NCBI GenBank assembly: GCA_916613615.1
Contig: OU744735.1
Location: forward strand, 51,414,082 to 51,478,081
From: Steromphala cineraria
Taxonomy: Eukaryota > Mollusca > Gastropoda > Trochida > Trochidae
Length of the DNA stretch: 64,000 bases
Reading direction: 5' to 3'
Shown here: positions 1-13,300 of the stretch, one piece after another
How positions within the stretch are numbered: position 1 is the stretch's first letter
Layout: every line of letters starts with the position of its first letter
The notes under the pieces: model-generated
What the model saw: the letters and a program-made list of their open reading frames with translations, nothing else
What the model was told of the DNA's origin: nothing
Database searches by the model: none
Made by a program: the position numbers and the translations under genes

Positions 1-49
1 AAAATTCGATTAACAAATACTCTAAAATGATTTGTGTTATTTATCATCT

Positions 50-350
50 ATTACGACGAGTTTGTGGGATAGAATGGGAGATGCCTGATTGGAGGCAATC
101 AAAATTAGTTGTGCAATCAGCGACGCTGTTCTAAAATCACCATTGTGGCTACTGAAACAAGGCAAAAGCATTGTGATATGAACCACCCTTTCCATGCGAG
201 AAACCTTGTAATTTTGATAAAGAAATTCAAATGTATTGAGATGAAAGTTTTTTCCGCCAGGGGAAAATGCCGGAACCCACGGATTTTGGCGTAATAGATC
301 AGAGGCTAAATCAACAGGACTTGATCTGCCTCTGTGGGGAGAGAATGTGG
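50..350. mobile_element. Truncated MITE-like repeat, copy 1
   Basis: This segment closely matches 35375-35665; both copies share GATAGAATGGGAGATGCCTG, the block CAGCGACGCTGTTCTAAAAT and the right end GACTTGATCTGCCTCTGTGG. The right terminal region is present, but the left inverted terminus seen in the second copy is missing, so this copy is truncated or diverged on its left. The open frames across it are not conserved between copies and are not treated as genes. Confidence 0.7.
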
Positions 351-379
351 TTGTCCATATATCACTCAACCCTGACATT

Positions 380-1129
380 CACTAGCTTCTAACACTTCCC
401 TAACTCTGGTGTCCATTTACTGTATTATTGTTTCATTACCTTATCAGAAGTATTCACCCTTTATGCACTTTGATTGTTAAAATAGTTTTCATAATGTAAA
501 GACTCACATCCAAAATATGAAAAAGATATTGATTATTTTGTGTGTGCCTTTAGCATTAGCATATTAAAACAAAACTCAAAAACCGGCACCCAAACAATAG
601 CCAAACAAGTACTCTGTAAACAGAAACATGTCTGAATCTTATCATCCTAATCCAAATAGGGAAAAAACAACAGCATCCAGGTTATAGAAAAAGCTAAGTA
701 AAAGAGGTGTTGTCTGTCACTAATTCTAACTGAGAATTTTAGCTATGTGCTGATTTCCTAACTCAAATCATAATATGAAAATTTCCAGAAAGAATACTTA
801 CATTCGCGGTACAAATTGATTTCAACAATTAGACATGAGAAAAACTAAGCAACAACATCCATCCAAACAAAATTGCTTACAAATCCATTTCGGAGATAAT
901 TCACAACAATTCAAACCTTCTTCCCTAGACACAAAATGAATTGTATACTTCTTACACTAACTTATCACTCTGCATTTAGAATATTCGAGAATAAATTTCT
1001 GACAGTACATGTTAACGCACTGTTTTTATAATTCTTGATTGAAGAATAAAAACCCATACTACAAAATTAATATAGGAACAGTTTAAACATATTCGCAAAA
1101 CCATCTTATATTGACTTTAAGTTGCTTAC
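380..1129. other. Gene-free stretch below copy A exon 9
   Basis: The LU3 exons of copy A should lie here or beyond the left edge, because exon 9 ends in a good donor (GCCG|GTAAGC). No segment resembling the LU3 exons of copy B was found on the minus strand. I see no repeat structure. Confidence 0.5.
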
Positions 1130-1304
1130 CGGCGGTTGTTGTTGTGGTTGTTGTGGTTGTTGTTGTTGTTGTTGTTGTTGGAGGGAGAAGGGAACTGATT
1201 GTGTTACAATACGATGAGAAGCAGCAGCGTCCAGCCGTCACCGTGGCATGTCTATCATCATCATCAGCATCATCCATAAGGCGGAGAGTTACTGTATCGC
1301 ATTC
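1130..1304 (-). CDS. Copy A exon 9: end of LU2 and threonine-rich linker
   Basis: Acceptor TTTCTAG|GAATGC in phase 0, donor GCCG|GTAAGC in phase 1. It encodes ECDTVTLRLMDDADDDDRH, then TAGRCCFSSYCNTISSLLPP, then 15 threonines. The acidic run comes from GAT repeats and the threonine run from a (GTT)n tract on the plus strand. The threonine linker is a likely O-glycosylated stalk (inference). The acceptor sits at the edge of a minisatellite whose units repeat the same junction. Confidence 0.83.
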
Positions 1305-4300
1305 CTAGAAATTCGCATATACTGTTTTGCATTCCTAAAACTTCACGTTTACTGTATCACCTTCCTAAAAGTTCATATTTATTGTATTGCATTCCTAGAA
1401 CTTAACATTTACTGTGCCATATTCCTTGAAGTTCACATTACTATATTGCATTCTTAAAACTTCACATTTACTGTATTGCATTCCTAGAAATTCACATTTA
1501 CTGTATCGCATTCCTAGAAATTCACATTTACTGCAATACAATATAGAAATTCACATTTATTGTATCGCATTCTAATACTTCACATTTACTGTGCCATATT
1601 CCTAGAAGTTCATTTTTACTGTATTGCATTCCTAGAACTTAACATTTACTGTGCCATATTCCTAGAAGTTCACATTACTATATTGCATTCTTAAAACTTC
1701 ACATTTACTGTATCGCATTCCTAGAAATTCACATTTACTGCAATACAATATAGAAATTCACATTTATTGTATCCCATTCTAATACTTCACATTTACTGTA
1801 TCACATTCCTAGAAGTTCACATTTACTCTATCACATTCCTAGAAGTTCACATTTACTCTATCATATTCCTAGAGCTTAGAATTTACTTATCGCATTCCTA
1901 GAGCTTCACGTTTACTGTACCACAATCTTAGAATTTCACACTTTCTCTAATGTTATATGACATCATATGCTATTAATTGAATATCAGATACGGTCAATGA
2001 GAGTGTTCATTTAAAACCATAATAAACATGGATTTTGCATTTATCTCAACAGAAATCTCAATAAAATGTAATTGAGCTCAACACTCATACTGAAAACTTG
2101 GTTAGTGATCCTTCCTGTTAATATAAGGTAACTATACTTTCAAAGATTAAGACAAAATACTGCTGTCAGAGAAAAGGTACTTGGCGCATGTGTCGTAAAG
2201 AATGTCATTAGATTTGTATTAGCCTTTTATTTTAATGCCTATGGAAACGCACTTACAGTCTAAATATCACTATTCATTTATTTTTTATATGAATGATATT
2301 TTTGTCAGAATTTTTCGATTAAGTTCTGTTAAAAGTTATGAAGTTTATGCTCTTGTTTATTCAATAAATAGTTTTATAAACAAAAATAACGAAATTTATT
2401 TATGAATCTCTACTGTAATGCATGAAGACAAAAAACAGAGAATATCACTCTTATTATACACTCTTGACTCTCTTATCATGTTTAGTAAAAGAGATTTTAA
2501 AATGATGATTTTTTACAGAGACCTTAATATTATATTGGCATGACTCTGTTTCCCTAATGAATATCTCGTGATTCATGAGGGGACGTTTCCCTTGCTCGTG
2601 AGTGAAACGTCTTCCAAATTCCATTACTGAAAGTTTATTTGATATAACTCCTATTGGGTAGTACTCATACCAGGCATGCTTTAGATCTGCATTGTTTTTA
2701 GAAAATAATGTTATTATTTGATGTTAAACAGTGGCGGTTCCTTTCCCTTCATGTCACTTTATATGGTAAGGGAGACAACTCCGACCCCCCTATTGTACTT
2801 CACGATTCATGATATAAGGGACTCAAATGACGTTATTCGTTTATGCTGTAAGCGGCAGCGTTGTGAGTCTTCCATTATTGCGTCCGGCAGTTTTCAACCC
2901 GGACCCAAACTTCCCACCCAGGGGTTTGTTGCGAGTGTTGTCAAGTTTGTGATCAACATTCAATAAACTTGACCTTGATTAGTTTAAAATAATAAAATAC
3001 TTTTTAAATGTAGACAAAATTTATCAAAAAAGTAATACCTTACCTTTTCGCTTGCACATCCTCCATCGTAATGGATTTCTGAACGGTACATATATTCCTG
3101 AATATAACACACCTGTAAAACAATAGCAATTGTCAGAAACTGAGGAAAGTATTGTATTGGTTTTCGACAAGAAAGTCAAAGCAGAGTTATCTAGTTCCTT
3201 AAACAAATGTATAGAAAACAACCGATTCAGGGTAGAATTCTTACTTACTTCATCATGTCTACAGTGATGAGTTGAATCACACTTCAATATCCCGTTCCTT
3301 TTATGACACCCGTTACAAGTATGGACACCTGCAGAGAATACACATATAAACAACAATGATAGATGATGTTCATCAAACTTAATAATGGTACGGTTCACTA
3401 CATTAGACTACTCAATTGTATAAACTTATCATCCATTAACGTACATACAGTTCCCCACCATCATGTCCAGTATCATTTGCTTGAAAACGGTGTTAGTATC
3501 AACATCGAAACGTCGCATTCTTGTAATTAAGAAGTTAGAAAATCTATAGAATTCTTCCTCATTCATTCTATAACTTCTAAATGTCTCTCAAAGAAGAAAA
3601 CCTTAATAAAATGTAAGTAAACTATAAATGGCTTCTTTTGGACGCATTATGAAATTGTCCGGACAAAACAAGGTTCTATGGAAATGCACTTTTGCAAACA
3701 AAAAATAATTTGAATAAACCACAAAACACTGCCACGTACAATTTGATGAGATTATTTACTCAATATTTGAGAAATTTCAATAGTTGCTCTTTGGCAAGAA
3801 TGTAGACCCTATTCAAACAACTTTATTTAAACTTTATAACTTCAACATTGAAACGCTTTAGCCGTCTTTGATATTAATAAGTCATAGCTTTAAAAAAGAA
3901 TACCCTAATCGTGATATATAAATCAGTTATAATTGAAAATGAAAATTGGTATCATTTAAGGTCGCACAATGAACATTGTTGCTTTACCTTGAGTTGAAGG
4001 GTGTTGCAAATGCACTGAAAAATAAAAAAAAATAAAACTTGGCCCGTTGGTCAGCCAGATAAAGGTCATGGATTTAAAGGTTTTGGAAATGTCAATATAT
4101 ACACTACTACAGAAAATGTTTACGAGAAGCTGAATTCAATTAAACTCCTATGTCACCAGTAGGAACAGAGGGTCACCAAAATCTATGTTCATAATGTTTC
4201 TCATGTATTTGCATGATGTTTTTCACTGAAATACATATAAAGGTTTACTAGCAATCCTACTGAAGATTTCATTTAATGAATGATCATTTTGTAGACAATG

Positions 4301-7300
4301 TTCATGCTGAAAAACTATATCTGAAGCGAACTCCTTGTCTTCCTGACTTTTTAACTTAATGCCTCTATAAAGTTCACTTTACATACATATTGTATACTTA
4401 CATTTATACATTTACATATTTACTTTTACTTTTAATGTGCTGATATTGCTCATCATTTGCAATGACTGAACATGATTATTCTGCAATACTTTTATATACT
4501 ATAAATTCAAATTATATTTATATATAATATTGCATATTACTATATACATACAGACGGTTGCAGATATCTTTACCGGTACCTACCGCGATCAAACTGCAAT
4601 CTGATTGCAGTTGACCGCGATCAAACTGCAGTCGGACCGCGGTTGACCGCGATCAGATTGCAGTCAGACCGCGGTTGACCGCGATCAAACTGCAATCTGA
4701 TTGCAGTTGACCGCGATCAGAATGCAGTCGGACCGCGGTTGACCGCGATCGGATTGCATTCTGATCGCGTTTGACCGTGGTCAATTCAGAATCATTGAAA
4801 GAAGGAAAATTTGATCTATAAAGCCCATCAGTTGATATAAAGAGGACAGTCAATTTGTACAGATATGTTTGTCGTCAGTTATAATTTGAAAACGCATAAA
4901 CAATGTTATGGTTGATTTACATATGTATGGAAAAGGCATATGTTTTATGACCAAATAAAACATGTTAATTGTAAACACTAAACATGTAGTAGTTATATGC
5001 AACATCGGTATCACCGTTTCACTTGTTACGGCCAGAAGTGATTATCAGTAATCAATACAAATAATTTTCTTTTACTCAATTCGAATTGAATAAGACTAGG
5101 TTATGTGTTGTGAGGCGTGATTTTAATAATCATTATAGTATTTAAAAACTTGCGTAAGGTTTGACAAATCGTATTCTGGAATTAACATATAAAGGATATT
5201 TTAAAGGGACAGTAGTACGTTTTTTGGAGGAATATAAGCTGATGTCAGAAAAATGAAAATAAATGGTTCCAATTGAAAGACAAATATTTTAACTGAATGA
5301 AGCAGTAATGAATTAAATATATTTTGTAAAGTTCAGCCATTGGATTCTTGTTTTCTTACACAAAATGAGTTAAAGTTGTTCATACAAAAATGACCGCCAA
5401 TGGTCTTTATGTGAAACTTTATAATTTATTTTCTTACAATGGATGATTGTGTAATACGATTTTTGACATTATCAACATAATACATGAATCATTAATATTC
5501 AATTATCAGTGACAAATTTATATTGTGTTTCTTCAAGAAGGAACGTGCTACTGCCACTTTAATATAAAGAATAATTCGTCTACAATTTCATCTGTTCACA
5601 TTGGTTATTTGAGATGAGCAATATTTATTTCATTATATTTTCAGTTTCTACTGATAATAAGAACTGTTGAGTAGACAAAGTGTAGGTTTTTCTATACATA
5701 TTTCATGTAATGATATGTAATAGATTTGCGTGAATAATATTACAGTGAACATTAAACAAAAGTATTATTACGCAATGAGCAAGATATTTAACTGGGTGAT
5801 ATGGTAATAATCATTTGGTTTTTCAGAGACCCCATATTTAACTGTTTATAAGAAAGCCTATTGTTTTAACACTGATGAATAATCTATTCAATCTATAATC
5901 ATACTTAAATGAAATTAATGACAATAACGGTATACGTTTAACCTGAAACGTGGGAATCTGAAAAGGTTAAATTTTCAACTCCTTTTACAGATACTCATAA
6001 CAACTACGTAAAATATCATAATCACACACGAAAAGCTTACACCAATATTTAGTCATACTATACTGGTTTTCAGATAACAATGGACAATGAACTAATTTTT
6101 CAATTACATTCAGTTCACGTGTATACACCTTTGAGTTGGTATCCAATTCCCTCAAGTTATTACAAATATTTCGGTCGATTATATGTAGGTGCTGATCCTG
6201 GTACTAATCATTACAATATTACAATCGATACTTGGTTTGAACCACTGCCAAAACGTATCTTCGACAAAAATTTAATTTAGAGCTGCAGCCCTCTTCCTCA
6301 TTTGGCATACCCAACAACATGACACTTTTCATAAGTTATTCACTGATTTGATGTTTTAAACACATTATATTGTTCTTTTCATTTTTGATTTCTTTCATTA
6401 AAGATAAATGAATCGGTTTGGCCAACAAGTTATGCTAAGGCGATTCGAAGATATATTTGCAAAAATAATAATGGGTGACGTTCACTAATAGAACAACATA
6501 AAGTTTCATACGCTACATAAAAATATATGGCAGAAAATTATACAGTATATTCATTGAGTTTGATATTTGTTTTTCATCCAGATTTGAGAAATATGAATTG
6601 AAGCGACGTTGACATAGATACTAAACTGTAGGAATGAGATACGCTAGCAATCCTTCTTGTCTCACACTATCATAACACATAATACATATACATACTAGTA
6701 ATACAATATGTGCACTGGAATATATGTGTGTGTCGATCATTTTTATTGTCAAAATGGTGCCTCATTCTGTGTCAAAATGGTGCCACAAAGGTGTCTAAAC
6801 GGTTTGATGAATTAGTGGCCAAGTAGTTATACCATATTCGAAATTAACCTGCTTGTTGGATGTTTATAACACACTGTGTTTCGCCATATCAGTCAGATCC
6901 CTTGAACTTGAACATTCGAGCGGCCATTTTAATGTGTGAACATTATGGAATACAATGTGGCCGCTCGAAGGGAAATCGGCTCACATGACGTAACCGAACA
7001 TTGTGCATTCGTTTTAGAACTATTTTTATTGATACAAAGTATTTTTACCCACACGGTTGGAAATAAGTGGTGACGTATTTTCAATATGAGCACTAGTGCA
7101 CATATCAATTTTTCCTAGCAACGATTGTTGTAGCGCGAGTTCCCGTATTTTTTCGCCTGGGACGTCATAACACCATTGTTTGTGACGTCATCGTAGTCGG
7201 CCGTCGCAACGGAAGCGGCCCGTTTCTTGGATATTTTTAAGATGATAAAATGGAATAGAATCGGAAATAAAGAAATTATTACCCTCGGAGGTGTGTCATA

Positions 7301-10300
7301 TGACTTTTACGAAACTCGTGCAAATTTGTATATAACCCTCGCTCTCGCTCGGGTATTACAAAAATTCACGCTCGTTTCGTAAAAGTCATATGACACACTT
7401 CCTCGGGTAATAATCTCTATTTATTTAGCCATTGTTAACACGTATTTATCTTTTCGTAAGATCCCTTTATTTCAGTAAGAAAATCGTGCTTTAAATTGCC
7501 ATGTGAGCATATTAATTACCGTAAATGAACTTTACATGTCAATCGTTAAGTTAAACATCCATTAACCTCAACTTTACCACTTTTCGATTTTTCAAAAAAT
7601 GAAAAAGGAACTTGATTTTTTTTTTAATTGTCAAATAAACACCTTTAATTGGCCTTTCATTAAGACAGCGTAATTATCGGCTGTGAAAAACCCACCTGGG
7701 TTAGGGGCCATAAAACTTGCGCGGTTGTGACACAATAAACATAGAAAGTAACGCATCATTAATTCAACTGATATACCGCCTAAATAATTGTTTAATTACC
7801 ATTGATATCCCTTTTACACCAAATGCTTAGTAGTGTTACATCGTCAAATGATTTATCTAACTGAGTGGAATCATTTTCTGAAAATCGTTATTTATTGGGT
7901 GTTTTTCTGTGGTATTGTTACGATAGATGTATAGATAACGAGGCTGATTCTGTTAATGACGCCCGGTCACAAAAAGGGGGCGTGTGTAGTTATGCATTCA
8001 CTGGTTTGTGGCCAGACAAGTCTAAGCGACCCATCAAAAGTGGCTTCCATTACCAAACTGAACAATTACAGCCTGATCCTTTGAATTTTCAAAACTGATT
8101 CTGTACCTATCCGTCGAATAACGCTTGGGTGATTTTGTGACGATCATTCGAAGTTTGACGAGCAAGAGACACTGGGAGAATCTAAGTTAATAAATGAAGT
8201 AGGCTACAGTACCGATCCGTCGAATGGATTTTTCTATCCTAAAACTATAAATTCGACGAAACGGTATGCGACTAACTGAACATATTTGAGTAGCGACCTT
8301 TGACGCAATATACAATATTGTAATCAGACTTTCATATATTCCAAAGAAATAGAAAAAAATATGTTTGTGGTTATTAGAACTTTCAAAAGAGTTTCCTTTC
8401 ATTTTCGAGATGAAGACTTAGTGTTTCCGGGAGATTGGGGTGTTGGCACAATAATATAACAATCTAACAAACGACTACAGGTGGTAATTATTCGTGCTGA
8501 TAGATTGGTTGTGTAACCAAGTGAGACACAAATATTCTGTGTGTCTGTTTGTCTGACATCGTGTACATACAACAGGTGTACATGTGTATGTCTCGGTGAT
8601 TAGCTAGCTCCCTCGGTGAATCAGGATTTACTTAGAAGAGACAGACCGACGAGTTTATTCATGTGTCACTCGTCTCGTAGTTACATAACATCGGGATTGG
8701 TTGTAATTCTAGTGAACATTTCGGGAAAACATAAGAAATGATTGAATGTAAATATGTCATGAATTAACATTTGGCTGTATTAATTTCCTGTAAATGCTGC
8801 TATTGAACAATTGACACTGTTTCAATAACTGAATTTTAAAATACCACTGTTTGTGTCGCTATGCTACATTACGGGTTCATGTTATTCAGAAACATCATTA
8901 TCATCAAATTTAGGAATTATTAGATATCAGACTCTTGCTTTTTTATATCAAAAATCATTATTACATTATTTATATCTTTTTTTCAGTGGATAGTTTGTAA
9001 TTTAATGCAAAAAAATAGAATAATTATAAGATAAGTCGTTAATGTCATTTTCTTACTATCATATATGTCTAACGTATTATGATAATCTCTTTCAACATCA
9101 TAGATGACATTCTTGATTTAGGTTTTATCAAATATGAGAAGTGTTCAGTAAATCCTTTTTGCCCAATACCAGAAACTGTCGTCGTTTAGTGTTTGCACAA
9201 TTAATCCTGACACTAACTCATCCTTTTTAAAAAGTATATCAATGAATGATCGCCTGAGTTCAAAAGACATTATTTTTTATGGAAGCAGTCTTAATATATG
9301 ACACAACATACAAGACACAGTGATGACGCCATTGTCACTCAATACATACCGACAAACTGGTCACCGGCGGTAACATAGAGTGATCATGTGATATACCACT
9401 TTCATCAGTGATTAGGAATGTGTATCCCTCATCAGTTCTTATTGTTAAGGAGGACTAAAATGGTCTATAGCCACTTTTGGGGATTCATGAAAAGGGGCTT
9501 GCAATTTGAATTATATTCAACTTTGAATTTTCGAAAGAACGACGGTAACCTGCCTAACTAAAGCTTTTCAAATACACTGCCTAATTAGCCGCGGCGAACA
9601 GAATCTGTGGTCACTGAAGCGTGTCACGAGCGTATCTACCTTCTATGACGTAGGAGAAGGGGAGTAGTTTCAACGTGTAATGACACCCTTTTCATCGTTC
9701 ATTTTACATGCAAATAGTTACAAAATACATTCAAGTTTTATTTATTCCGAAAGCATAGATATCCGACGGCTCAATAATAGTTTATTCAAGCTAATTTTTA
9801 TTTGTATAAACATGTCGCATTGTATATTTCAAAAGCCTATAAATGACGCAACAAGGCTTCATCTTGATAAAATTTCATTGTTATATTGGCACCGTTGTGG
9901 CTAGACTTGTCTGTTTAAAGTGATAATCTGATGGTCTGTTGTTTGCTGAATCTTACATAACATACACTGACTGTTTTTTTTTACGGTGACAAATAACAAA
10001 TTGTTTATATTTTCAGTGACAAAACCGAATATTTTCTAAAAAAGAATACCTGAATAATGTTACATTTTTGTGAGTTTACTGCAAAATAAAGATTTATTCT
10101 AAAGAGCCATTAGACAGTGGATAATTGTACCATGGTGATATGAATGGAAAGGAAAAGTGTGGACGGTTAAATGTTATTTATCATGATATCTTTATTTTTA
10201 TGAAAAATATAGACGCCACATTGAATAATCTGTAGTAAGTTATGATCAATATCCGTATTTTTACAACACATGTCAAGAATAGAATAATTAAACATACATT

Positions 10301-13300
10301 ATTGTTACGGCAGTGATTGATATATTTATGATATATAAGGTTTCGATTCGTATTGAAAATGCACCAATGTTATATTTGGGATCATCACATTCCGCATAAT
10401 GGTACAGTCACATCCATCAAAGCGAATCCGCAAACAAAATTGACTCACCGTTTTATAAAGTTCGAGTTTAGCGTATTTCTTAGATGTTAATGTAACTGCT
10501 TCTGCCATTTTTATAAATCAGAATTTAACACATAAATGGTTTAGGTTTTAAGGGGGTTTATCTCCGGACATTATGGTAGATACGCAAGTGGCGACAGGCC
10601 TGGTCACGCTCTAATGAGTTTTCAAAGTGTTCGCCTGGTAATTTCGGCTGCGCTCTAAAACCGCTCATTCCCATAGATAACGGTACTGGCAATAACGATC
10701 TATCATTCCTGGGAAAAATACATTACATAACCTCTTTAGCAATATCAGACAATAAATACCACCAATCCGGTCACCGGCGTTGATATGAAATGGGTATGTG
10801 ATATACCGCTTTGATCGCTGAATAGGACTTTGATGTTTCCGACTTTGAATCTACAGATGTATGTGCGTTCAGATTGTACAGCCGAGCTGTAGGCGACGCT
10901 GAATAATGGATGTTTAACAGTGTTCTCCTCTCCCTCCCCCAATTAAATCAGTGCAGCAAAATGACACATCACACGTTAAAACATACTATTCTTCGATTCC
11001 TTTTTAATCTTCGTGAAACAATCGGGACTTTATGGCTTTTACATAACCGGAAGTCCTTTCTTGTGGTAATTTGTCTCCTAAACGAGACGGTAAGACAGCG
11101 AGATGTTGGGTAGTAAATCGGGTCAAGGGTTAATTAACGAAGTAATGGCGGCGGCCTTTGTATCAGGTATGTAGGCAAAGCAATACACAATAAAGAGGAA
11201 AATAGGGGCAATCTTCCACCCTAGAGTAAACGAGATGAAGCTGCTGAGTTCTCCAAATCAAGTTCAAATGTCCTTGAATGAAACGAACAGGGCCGATCAA
11301 CAGAGAGAGAGAGAGAGAGAGAAAATAAGTCACGTGCTGGGTTACATAGAACATTTACAAATAGATAAAACAAATTAAAACAGTATTAGCATCTTATGAA
11401 TTACATACATATATATTTTGCTAAAAACAAAAACATAAGAGCCAACCGTTGATATGAGGGTTATGAGAGACTACGACATATGAAATATAAATACAACAAA
11501 ATTGACTATGAAATATATATAACCTAACATAAAAAAGATTTTCCTTTTTCTGAAATAAATCTGCAGCTTTTGGCAACAATACATAAAAACTCTGGACTGA
11601 ACATAATAAGGCTAGATTAAAAGGCACAAAATCTTGACAAATGTCAACATTAATAAATAAAATCTCTTGTCTATGGTATGTATACTGTGGACAATAGAAC
11701 ATGGTACTCAACTTTAACAGCGTAAAACAAATATAAGACTTATACTATTTCAGCTAATGGTAAATTAGTAAAACGTCTCGTTTTATCTCGTAACTCAAGT
11801 TACTGTCGACAATTGTATTCATGAGGATCGGGATTATCCATGCGTTAATCCTTCTAAGCCAATCGACTGTTCTCGATTAACTTCTTTGAGAGGCATGATG
11901 TAAGTTGGAATGACAGTAATGCAGAGGAATATATCGATGACAACTTCTTTGTTCATTGCATGCGACTTGTTAACACAGATTCTTGTAAACTTTGCATTCA
12001 ATGACCAAAGAAGTTGTCATCCATATATTCCTCTGCATTATTCTCGATAAGTGGAGGTGACATTCACGCGGGATCGACAAGATTTTTGCCGATTTTTAAT
12101 CCGCGTACTTAAATGGTTGATCCAAGTTAAATTGTTGATCCCACGTGTATGAACCTGAGCCATTTTAAAGTACAAGACTTTTGACATACTGATAACTGGT
12201 AATTTGGCAGCAACACTGAATGACTCGACCAATAAACTACTTGTTAAACCTGTAAAAGATGAACGTTTTTGAAAAATCAATGCGGTATATGACACCATCG
12301 GTCAGAAGTCGCTGTTGTACATAAAAATTAATTCATAAACTTTTCTCTGACTGTTTCTATCGGGTGTTATCATAATTATAAACTTACCCGTGAAAACATA
12401 ATCACTGTAATATTTACATTCATGACAGAATTACAAAATCTACATAGAGGTTGTCTCTTCTCATTAAAGGTATGCGGCCCGGAAGGTAAAATTCTCAAAA
12501 TTCTCAATTCGCATATAAATTAATGCACACATATATATTACTACTGCTACTGGTGGTACCGTTTCAGTTATGCCTTACCATACTGGCATGTGAGATTGTC
12601 ACGATGATTGATAAGCCATCTTTATTTCCTCCAAATGTATTAAAAAAAAGGTCGTGCACACAAAGAATTAAAATGTACAGTTTTGAAAAAATATTTGAAA
12701 ATGACAGTCATATACCAATAATACAACTTTCTCCCATTGTGTCCTGTCTAAATTACCCAGTGTTGTCCAAAAACCGAGAATATCATGATCAGTAATTATT
12801 CCTTCTTCCTATTGTCTCCAAAATTCAACATAATCAAATATGATATCACGAATTATTTAACAATTTACATCTGTCATTAAAACTTGTGTATAACGTTATG
12901 ACGTGTATTGGCATGGAGATTTTCACGATTTCATTCGGCCGTCTTAAAATTCAAACACCCACAAACTACAGAGAAGTCAAATGGCTTTCATAACACCATA
13001 AAGTGATATATCTCTCTTGTATGAATGAGGAATATAAGTAATGATGAGTTAACGATGTTCATAACTTCACACATACGCTACAAAAAGTCGTAGCAAGGTA
13101 CATTCAAATTACACTTTATGCAACAGGATATTATTTCATTTTTTAACCAGTGCAAAAAATCGCTATACGTTTTACGACAGTGTAGAAGGTAGAAATGAAG
13201 TATCTGAACAAAGGAATAGTATGCGTTGTTAAAGTTTGAATAACAAATAACAAATCAGGTAGTAAAATCAATTTGGACCGAATACGGCAGATTTGAGTTT

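Noticed and set aside
1111..1308. Plus-strand poly-valine frame
   Set aside because: Complement of copy A exon 9; the minus strand carries the LU signature and splice sites.
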